6,342 bases of DNA from an uncultured Clostridia bacterium (GTDB taxonomy: Bacteria > Bacillota > Clostridia > TANB77 > UBA1234): positions 1-6,342 of the forward strand of contig CANQLS010000090.1 in assembly GCA_947624765.1 (NCBI GenBank), given 5' to 3'. Shown here in pieces: positions 1 to 5,536 of this stretch (position 1 is its first letter; each line of letters begins with the position of its first letter). A program made the translations under genes and the position numbers. The notes under the pieces are model-generated. The model worked only from the letters and a program-made list of their open reading frames with translations, made no database searches and had not been told where the DNA came from.

Positions 1-2
1 AC

Positions 3-1040
3 ATGAAAAAAGGAATTTCATTAATAGCGTTGATTATAACAATTATTGTAATAATAATTTTAGCGGTGATTACGATTTTTGGGGCTGGAGATGTTGTAGA
101 AAATGCACAAAAAGCAAAAGAAAAGAATAGGGTTGCCACTATATTAGAGATGAAATCATTATGGGAACTAGAAAATAAAGCAAACGCAGGAATTAATAAT
201 GAAAATCAAGGAACATTAAGTAAATTAACAGATTATTTAATGAGTCAAAAATTAATTTCAGAAGATGAAAAATCAGAAATATTAAAAGCTGGTAGATTAG
301 TGATAGGTGACGAAGTAATTTATTTTTATGATTATAAATATTATGTTGATGATGGACTAGTTTTATATTTAGATAGTATAAACAATTTAAAAAGTGGGCA
401 TAGCCAAGATACTTTAATATGGGAAGATTTAAGTGGAAATAATAATGATGGAGTTTTAAATAATTTCAACAATACAGAAGAAAGTGGTTGGAAAGAAAAT
501 GCATTAATGTTCGATGGAGAAGATGATGGAGTATATCTAGAAAATAAGTTATCTGATTTATTAAAAAATGATTATACAATAGAATTAATTGTTAATTTTA
601 GTGAAGATAATACTAGAGATAGTATTTTTGGAAATTTTGATTGGAGCGAATCGCAGTATAGTGTGAATGTTGATAATTACTATAATAAATTTAGGGTATG
701 GTATAATAATGGAAGAATTGATGTGAGGTCCGAAGAGAATCTTTTACAGATTAATGAAAATCAATATCTCACTATTGTTGCACATAAAGATTCTGGAAAA
801 ATAAATTTATATAAAGACGGTGTAATGATATATGAGATTTCTAGTGATGAAATTAAAAATTATAACTATGAATGGACTAAAGTGTGGATTGGTAGAGATC
901 GTAGAACAGGATTTACATCCTTAAAAGGAAGCATCTCAATGTTTCGTGCCTATAATAGAGCTTTGGATGAAGACGAGATTGCTATAAATTATGATATTGA
1001 CAATTCGAGATATGAACTTAATAAAAAGATTAGTGAATAA
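3..1040 (+). CDS. Type IV prepilin-like protein with C-terminal LamG-like domain
   Basis: This is a 345-residue protein, probably exported and surface-bound. Residues 1-4 (MKKG) form a short basic leader ending in Gly. Residues 5-27 are a nearly unbroken hydrophobic helix, and residues 34-44 are charged and helical, as in type IV prepilins and pseudopilins; prepilin peptidase would cut after Gly4. The Glu usual at mature position 5 is Ala here (ISLIA). Residues 118-335 resemble LamG/concanavalin-like domains: a GLVLYLDSINN start, WEDLSGNNNDG near 140-150, LMFDGEDDGVYLE near 168-180, and a late FRAYNRALDEDEIAINY segment. That fold often binds glycans or proteins; I see no catalytic residues to name. 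The ATG lies two bases from the window edge, so its ribosome binding site is not visible, but the leader fits this start exactly. A strong terminator follows, so it is not co-transcribed with the hydrogenase. Its role (adhesin, minor pilin or pseudopilin) is inferred. Confidence 0.85.
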   Translation: MKKGISLIALIITIIVIIILAVITIFGAGDVVENAQKAKEKNRVATILEMKSLWELENKANAGINNENQGTLSKLTDYLMSQKLISEDEKSEILKAGRLVIGDEVIYFYDYKYYVDDGLVLYLDSINNLKSGHSQDTLIWEDLSGNNNDGVLNNFNNTEESGWKENALMFDGEDDGVYLENKLSDLLKNDYTIELIVNFSEDNTRDSIFGNFDWSESQYSVNVDNYYNKFRVWYNNGRIDVRSEENLLQINENQYLTIVAHKDSGKINLYKDGVMIYEISSDEIKNYNYEWTKVWIGRDRRTGFTSLKGSISMFRAYNRALDEDEIAINYDIDNSRYELNKKISE

Positions 1041-1047
1041 TGAATAG

Positions 1048-1102
1048 TGAATAGTTGCATGTATTTTGGCATTGTGCCATTACAGTAACTATTCATTTTT
1101 TT
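1048..1102 (+). terminator. Rho-independent terminator after the prepilin-like gene
   Basis: The hairpin starts 8 bases after the stop codon. The outer stem pairs 1048-1058 (TGAATAGTTGC) with 1085-1095 (GTAACTATTCA), 11 pairs including one G-T wobble. After a one-base bulge it continues as TGTA (1060-1063) with TACA (1081-1084). It is capped by an inner stem TGGCA (1067-1071) with TGCCA (1075-1079) around a TTG loop. Seven T residues (1096-1102) follow at once. It separates the prepilin-like gene from the hydrogenase operon. Confidence 0.85.
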
Positions 1103-1104
1103 AT

Positions 1105-1128
1105 GGCGGCCACTGGCCACCGCTACAC
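1105..1128. repeat. GC-rich palindromic intergenic repeat, copy 1
   Basis: This short GC-rich block stands out in AT-rich surroundings. It matches 20 of 24 positions with 5391-5414 in the next intergenic region; both copies start GGCGGCCA and end CTACAC, and both have GACA five bases further on. GGCC (1108-1111) pairs with GGCC (1115-1118) around a three-base loop, and the stem extends outward past one mismatch at C1107/A1119. Read on the minus strand that mismatch becomes a G-U wobble, so the minus-strand RNA hairpin is better. It is probably a dispersed REP/MITE-like element; similar GC-rich palindromes beside CTACA are, as I recall, frequent in clostridial intergenic regions. Confidence 0.65.
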
Positions 1129-1173
1129 TGTTCGACAGGCATGAATTTAAATTTTTTTCACTCTATTTTCCTG

Positions 1174-1202
1174 TTGATTTCATTAATTTGGTTTGTTATA
1201 AT
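1174..1202 (+). promoter_or_regulatory. Sigma-A type promoter of the hydrogenase operon
   Basis: A -35 box TTGATT (1174-1179) and a perfect -10 box TATAAT (1197-1202) are separated by exactly 17 bases. A TG at 1194-1195 adds an extended -10 element. An A/T-rich tract at about 1144-1168, including the perfect palindrome AATTTAAATT (1144-1153), lies just upstream and could act as an UP element. Transcription should start near 1208-1210, giving a leader of about 27 bases. AGGAGG at 1223-1228 then sits 7 bases before the ATG at 1236. Confidence 0.8.
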
Positions 1203-1235
1203 TAATGTTGGAAGTTTATTTTAGGAGGGAAAATT

Positions 1236-3551
1236 ATGTCAGAGAATAAAGAAAAATGTCCATGTGGTTGTAATGGAAAAGATGAGAGAGAAGAAAAGAT
1301 TTTACAATTGATAAAAGATTGTAAATACGATAAAAGTCAGTTAATGCGTATTTTGAACGAAACACAAAATTTATATGGCTATATTCCTATGAAGGCACAA
1401 AAAATTATTTCAGAACAATTAGGAATTTCTATGGCGGAAATTTATGGTGTTATTACGTTTTACAGTCGTTTTTCATTAGAACCAAAGGGAAAATATAATA
1501 TAGCAGTTTGTCTAGGTACAGCTTGTTATGTAAAAGGTTCTCAAGGCGTATTAGATAAAGTAAAGGAGATTTTAGGCATTGATGTTGGGCAGGTTACACC
1601 TGATGGAAAATTTTCATTAGAAGCTACTAGATGTATTGGTGCATGCGGTTTAGCACCAGTAATGACAGGAAAGGAGAGAGGCGACATGAAAAAAACTATA
1701 GATGATATTCATGCAATTAGAGAAAAAACATTGCAAGAAATATCTTTGAGAAAAGATATAAATTATAAAGGCGTAGAAAAGCACATATTAGTATGTGGAG
1801 GTACAGGATGTACGTCTTCTCATTCTTTGAAAGTAATTGAAAAATTAAGAAAATGTATTGAAGAAAAGCATATTGAAAATGTACGAGTTATTCGTACTGG
1901 TTGTTTTGGCTTATGTGCAAAAGGACCTATCATGATTATTAGGCCGGAAGATACTTTTTATGCAATGGTAACGGAAGATGATGTGGAAGAGATTATAGAT
2001 AAGCATATTTTAAAAGGAGAATTGGTAGAGAGATTATTGTGTAAAGATATTGATGGCAGTATTGTGAAACGCTTGGATGAATTAAATTTCTATAAAAAGC
2101 AAAAAAGAATTGTACTTAAAAATTGTGGTATGATTGATCCTGAAAATATTGATGAATATATTGCGTTTGATGGTTATAAGGCATTAGAGAAAGTATTGAC
2201 AAGTATGAAGCCAGAAGAGGTAATTGATGAAGTTAAGAAATCTGGGCTTCGTGGTAGAGGTGGTGCTGGTTTCCCAACAGGTTTAAAATGGGAGTTTACC
2301 AAAAAAGCAGTAGGTGATCAAAAGTATGTTGCTTGTAATGCTGATGAGGGTGATCCTGGAGCATTTATGGATAGAAGTGTTTTGGAAGGAGATCCTCATG
2401 CAGTTGTAGAAGCAATGGAAATTGCTGCATATGCTGTAGGAGCTAATAAAGGATATGTATATGTTAGGGCTGAATATCCTATTGCTGTTCATCGTTTGCA
2501 AGTTGCAATTGATCAAGCCAGAAATTATGGGTTGTTAGGCAAAAATATTTTTAATACAGGATTTGATTTTGATTTGGAAATTCGTTTAGGAGCTGGTGCG
2601 TTTGTATGTGGAGAAGAAACTGCATTAATGGAATCAGTAGAAGGTCATCGTGGTGAGCCAAGGCCAAGACCACCATTCCCAGCTAATAAAGGATTGTTTG
2701 GAAAGCCAACTTTATTAAATAATGTTGAAACTTACGCAAATATTACACAAATTATTTTAAATGGTGCTGACTGGTTTGCAAGTATAGGAACAGAGAAATC
2801 AAAGGGTACAAAAGTGTTTGCAGTTGGTGGAAATATTAATAATGTTGGATTAGTTGAAGTGCCAATGGGTACAACACTTAGAGAAATTATTTATGATATT
2901 GGTGGTGGCATTCCAAATGGCAGAGAATTTAAAGCTGCACAAACTGGTGGACCATCTGGTGGTTGTATTCCTGCAGAGCATTTAGATACACCAATTGATT
3001 ATGAAAGTTTATCAGCAATTGGTTCTATGATGGGTTCTGGTGGATTAATTGTTATGGACGATTCAAAATGTATGGTAAATCTTGCGAAATTTTTCTTAGA
3101 TTTTACTGTAGATGAATCTTGCGGAAAATGTCCACCATGCAGAATTGGTACTAAGAGAATGCATGAAATTTTAGTAAGAATGACAGAGGGAAAAGGTGAA
3201 GAAGGAGATATTGAAAAATTAGAAAAATTAGCTATGAATATTAAACGTTCTTCTTTATGTGGCTTAGGTCAAACTGCACCAAATCCAGTTTTAAGTACGT
3301 TAAAATATTTTAGAGATGAATATGAAGCACATATTCGTGAAAAGAAATGTCCTGCTGGTGAATGTAAAGCTATGACAACGGTTAAAATAGATAAAGAGAA
3401 ATGTAGAGGATGTAGTGTTTGTGCTAAGAATTGTCCAGTGAATGCTATTCACGGAGAGTTGAAGAGTCCTTTTGAAATTGATCCAAATAAATGTATTAAA
3501 TGTGGTGTTTGTATTGCTAAATGCCCATTTAAAGCGATTTCACGAGTTTAA
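1236..3551 (+). CDS. hydB: Fused HydC-HydB (NuoE-NuoF-like) subunit of NADH-linked [FeFe] hydrogenase
   Basis: This 771-residue cytoplasmic protein is the NADH-oxidising electron-input module for HydA. Residues about 18-143 are a NuoE/HydC domain with [2Fe-2S] ligands C92, C97, C133 and C137. Residues 180-260 are the thioredoxin-like [2Fe-2S] domain of HydB (C187, C192, C223, C227). Residues about 330-500 are the NuoF FMN/NADH domain, with GLRGRGGAGFPTGLKW at 337-352, CNADEGDPGAFMDR at 367-380 and GAGAFVCGEETAL at 452-464. An SLBB-like stretch follows (about 525-575), then a [4Fe-4S] site C629/C632/C635 with C675. H699, C705 and C710 (CPAGEC) may belong to the zinc site I recall from HydABC structures. 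Two ferredoxin clusters end the protein: C723/726/729/733 and C753/756/759/763. HydC and HydB are separate proteins in Thermotoga maritima; here they share one frame, and the HydC part stops abruptly after its last cysteine. AGGAGG at 1223-1228 supports the ATG. The C-terminal ferredoxins exclude an ordinary complex I NuoF. Confidence 0.95.
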   Translation: MSENKEKCPCGCNGKDEREEKILQLIKDCKYDKSQLMRILNETQNLYGYIPMKAQKIISEQLGISMAEIYGVITFYSRFSLEPKGKYNIAVCLGTACYVKGSQGVLDKVKEILGIDVGQVTPDGKFSLEATRCIGACGLAPVMTGKERGDMKKTIDDIHAIREKTLQEISLRKDINYKGVEKHILVCGGTGCTSSHSLKVIEKLRKCIEEKHIENVRVIRTGCFGLCAKGPIMIIRPEDTFYAMVTEDDVEEIIDKHILKGELVERLLCKDIDGSIVKRLDELNFYKKQKRIVLKNCGMIDPENIDEYIAFDGYKALEKVLTSMKPEEVIDEVKKSGLRGRGGAGFPTGLKWEFTKKAVGDQKYVACNADEGDPGAFMDRSVLEGDPHAVVEAMEIAAYAVGANKGYVYVRAEYPIAVHRLQVAIDQARNYGLLGKNIFNTGFDFDLEIRLGAGAFVCGEETALMESVEGHRGEPRPRPPFPANKGLFGKPTLLNNVETYANITQIILNGADWFASIGTEKSKGTKVFAVGGNINNVGLVEVPMGTTLREIIYDIGGGIPNGREFKAAQTGGPSGGCIPAEHLDTPIDYESLSAIGSMMGSGGLIVMDDSKCMVNLAKFFLDFTVDESCGKCPPCRIGTKRMHEILVRMTEGKGEEGDIEKLEKLAMNIKRSSLCGLGQTAPNPVLSTLKYFRDEYEAHIREKKCPAGECKAMTTVKIDKEKCRGCSVCAKNCPVNAIHGELKSPFEIDPNKCIKCGVCIAKCPFKAISRV
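1671..1688 (+). promoter_or_regulatory. Internal ribosome binding site and ATG for a possible separate HydB
   Basis: Inside the fused gene, AAGGAG (1671-1676) lies 9 bases before an in-frame ATG at 1686 (Met151). Translation from there would give a 621-residue protein, close to the length of standalone HydB (626 residues in T. maritima, from memory). It would begin MKKTIDDIHAIREK, like the usual N-terminus of HydB-type proteins. The bases upstream are read in the fusion as the linker TGKERGD. This may be the start region of a formerly separate hydB, and it may still work. Use in the cell is not shown. Confidence 0.5.
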
Positions 3552-3563
3552 GGAGGGATAAAA

Positions 3564-5309
3564 ATGGATAAAGTGAAAATAACGATTGACGGTATAGAAA
3601 TGGAAGTACCATCTACTTATACTATATTAGATGCAGCACGAGAAGCGGGAATTGATATTCCAACATTATGTCATTTAAAAGGCATTAATGAAATTGGTGC
3701 TTGTCGTATGTGTATTGTTGAAGTGGAAGGTGCAAGAGGTTTTGCAACATCTTGCGTTATGCCAGTTTCTGATGGTATGAAAGTAAAAACAAATACTCCA
3801 GCTATTAGAGATGCAAGACGTGTAACGTTAGAATTGCTTCTTTCTGCTCATGATAAAAAATGTTTAACTTGTACTAGAAATCAAAATTGCGAATTGCAAG
3901 CATTGGCAGAAAAATTGCATATTGATGATATTGAATTTGAAGGAGAGATGGAAAGACATCCGTTAGATAATCTATGTCCTTCTATTGTGAGAGATCCAAA
4001 TAAATGTATTTTATGTAAGAGATGTGTTGCAATGTGTAAAAAAGTGCAACAAGTAGGTGCAATTGATACAATGAACAGGGGCTTTAAGTCAGTAGTTGGT
4101 ACTGCATATGGTAAATCATTAAGCGATACACCATGTAGTTTATGTGGTCAATGTATTAATGTTTGTCCAACTGGTGCTTTATCAGAAAAAGATGATACAA
4201 AAACTGTTTGGGAAGCATTGGAAGATCCTGATAAATATGTAGTTGTTCAAACAGCTCCTGCAGTTAGAGCTGCGATTGGAGAAGAATTTGGAATGCCGAT
4301 TGGAACGTTAGTAACTGGTAAAATGGTTGCTGGTTTAAAACGTTTGGGCTTTGATAAAGTATTTGATACTAATACAGGTGCTGATTTTACTATTATGGAA
4401 GAAGGAACAGAAGTTATAGAGAGAATTAAAGAAAATCGTGATTTGCCAGTGATTACTTCTTGTAGTCCAGGTTGGGTAAGATTTGCAGAAAGCAGTTATC
4501 CTGAATTAATTAATCATTTATCATCTGCTAAATCACCACATCAAATGTTTGGAGCATTAATTAAATCTTATTTTGCTAAAAAAGAAAAAATTGATCCTGA
4601 GAAAATATTTGTTGTTTCTGTTATGCCATGTGTAGCAAAGAAGTTTGAGTCTGAACGTGAAGAAATGAAAGTAAATGGTTTAAGAGATGTAGATGCTGTT
4701 TTAACTACGAGAGAGGCTGCTAGAATGATGAAACAAGCAGGTATTGATTTGAAAACTATTGAAGAAGAAAAATTTGATGATCCTATGGGAGATGCAAGTG
4801 GTGCAGGAGCTATTTTTGGAACAACAGGTGGTGTAATGGAAGCAGCATTGAGAACAGTCTCAGAAATTTTAACAGGAAAAGAATTAGAAAAGTTAGAATT
4901 TAAAGAAGTTCGTGGTGAAAAAGGAATTAAAAAAGCAAATATTCAAATTGGCGATAGGACTGTTAAAGTAGCTGTAGCACATGGTTTAGGAAATGCTACT
5001 AAAATTATGGATCAAATTAAAGCTGGAAAATGTGATTATGATTTTGTTGAGATTATGGCATGTCCTGGTGGATGTGTAAATGGTGGTGGTCAGCCAATTC
5101 ATGATGCAAAAACAAGAGCAACAGTAGATATTAGAAAATTAAGAGCGAATGCTTTATATCAAGTAGATAAAAATTTACCAATACGAAAATCACATGAAAA
5201 TCCAATTGTGAAAAAAGTATATGAAGAATTTTTAGGAGCTCCAGGTAGCAAGAAGGCACATGAGTTGTTGCATACGCATTATAGGGCACGAGATTATTTT
5301 AACGAGTGA
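3564..5309 (+). CDS. hydA: [FeFe] hydrogenase catalytic subunit HydA
   Basis: This 581-residue soluble protein makes or splits H2 at an H-cluster, exchanging electrons with HydC-HydB. The order matches Clostridium pasteurianum CpI (574 residues). A [2Fe-2S] ferredoxin domain has C36, C47, C50 and C64. A His-Cys3 [4Fe-4S] site has H96, C100, C103 and C109. Two [4Fe-4S] clusters follow (C148/151/154/158 and C191/194/197/201). The H-domain runs from about 225 to the end, with TSCSPGW at 298-304, MPCVAKK at 354-360 and ACPGGCVNGGGQP at 499-511. Ligand candidates are C300, C356, C500 and C504. Proton-path residues E280, E283, R287 and S320 are kept. The first motif has Ser301 where the canonical TSCCP has its second Cys. 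There is no C-terminal extension as in T. maritima HydA. The gene starts 12 bases after the previous stop, and its ribosome binding site (AGGAGG, 3551-3556) overlaps that stop, so the two are co-transcribed. It belongs to group A; bifurcating versus plain NADH-dependent activity cannot be told. Confidence 0.96.
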   Translation: MDKVKITIDGIEMEVPSTYTILDAAREAGIDIPTLCHLKGINEIGACRMCIVEVEGARGFATSCVMPVSDGMKVKTNTPAIRDARRVTLELLLSAHDKKCLTCTRNQNCELQALAEKLHIDDIEFEGEMERHPLDNLCPSIVRDPNKCILCKRCVAMCKKVQQVGAIDTMNRGFKSVVGTAYGKSLSDTPCSLCGQCINVCPTGALSEKDDTKTVWEALEDPDKYVVVQTAPAVRAAIGEEFGMPIGTLVTGKMVAGLKRLGFDKVFDTNTGADFTIMEEGTEVIERIKENRDLPVITSCSPGWVRFAESSYPELINHLSSAKSPHQMFGALIKSYFAKKEKIDPEKIFVVSVMPCVAKKFESEREEMKVNGLRDVDAVLTTREAARMMKQAGIDLKTIEEEKFDDPMGDASGAGAIFGTTGGVMEAALRTVSEILTGKELEKLEFKEVRGEKGIKKANIQIGDRTVKVAVAHGLGNATKIMDQIKAGKCDYDFVEIMACPGGCVNGGGQPIHDAKTRATVDIRKLRANALYQVDKNLPIRKSHENPIVKKVYEEFLGAPGSKKAHELLHTHYRARDYFNE

Positions 5310-5314
5310 ATTGA

Positions 5315-5332
5315 AAAATAATTGGTCAATTT
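5315..5332. repeat. 18-bp direct repeat, copy A
   Basis: AAAATAATTGGTCAATTT occurs here, 5 bases after the hydA stop, and again without a mismatch at 5467-5484. The core AATTG-GT-CAATT is itself a near-palindrome. The two copies bracket a 134-base segment that holds the GC-rich palindrome and the TTTGTTA/TAACAAA dyad. It could be a target duplication left by an insertion, a pair of operator sites, or a local duplication. I cannot choose among these. Confidence 0.6.
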
Positions 5333-5389
5333 CGTTGTTGGACTTCACATCGGGCATCATTTTTAACATATATGATAGAAAGACATTTC

Positions 5390-5414
5390 GGGCGGCCAAT
5401 GACCGCCCCTACAC
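5390..5414. repeat. GC-rich palindromic intergenic repeat, copy 2
   Basis: This is the second copy of the element at 1105-1128. GGGCGG (5390-5395) pairs with CCGCCC (5403-5408), then comes a C/A mismatch (5396/5402), a C-G pair and a three-base loop. On the minus strand the mismatch becomes a U-G wobble, giving an unbroken 8-pair RNA stem. CTACAC and the later GACA are shared with copy 1. No T-run follows on either strand, so it is not a standard rho-independent terminator, though it could slow polymerase or protect the hydA mRNA 3' end. Confidence 0.65.
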
Positions 5415-5450
5415 GTGCTGACATAGCTTTGAAGAATTATTTGGGCTAAA

Positions 5451-5469
5451 TTTGTTATCCAGTAACAAA
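5451..5469. promoter_or_regulatory. Dyad TTTGTTA-N5-TAACAAA, candidate operator
   Basis: This is a perfect 7-base inverted repeat around TCCAG, in the hydA-prfB gap about 70 bases before the prfB start. The half-sites match those of clostridial Rex (TTGTTA and TAACAA). The usual Rex site has 6 bases between these halves and this one has 5, so Rex binding is doubtful. It could also form a hairpin in RNA, but no T-run follows, so it is not a terminator. It lies directly against copy B of the 18-bp repeat and overlaps it by three bases. Confidence 0.4.
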
Positions 5470-5484
5470 ATAATTGGTCAATTT
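5467..5484. repeat. 18-bp direct repeat, copy B
   Basis: This is the exact second copy of the sequence at 5315-5332, 152 bases downstream in the same orientation. Its first three bases are the end of the TTTGTTA/TAACAAA dyad. It lies about 50 bases before the prfB start. Confidence 0.6.
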
Positions 5485-5536
5485 AAGAAAAATTGTGAAT
5501 GGCAAATTATTTACTAAAAAACATGGGGGTGCATTG

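Noticed and set aside
1192..1209. Rex operator overlapping the hydrogenase -10 box
   Set aside because: Only the left half-site TTTGTTA is present; the right side (AATGTTG) does not match TAACAA.
2283..2516. Minus-strand open frame of 77 codons inside the HydC-HydB gene
   Set aside because: It lies opposite the conserved FMN/NADH domain, has no ribosome binding site that I could see and no recognisable domain.
1236..5309. Complex I (Nuo) gene fragment
   Set aside because: HydB-type C-terminal double ferredoxin clusters and a directly linked HydA with H-cluster motifs identify a soluble hydrogenase; no membrane subunits are present.
5390..5414. GC-rich palindrome as the hydA terminator
   Set aside because: No T-run follows on either strand, and the same element upstream of the hydrogenase operon sits after an already complete terminator.
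5372..5449. Short plus-strand frame (ATG to TAA, 25 codons) in the hydA-prfB gap
   Set aside because: It has no ribosome binding site, runs through the GC-rich repeat and gives no recognisable peptide.
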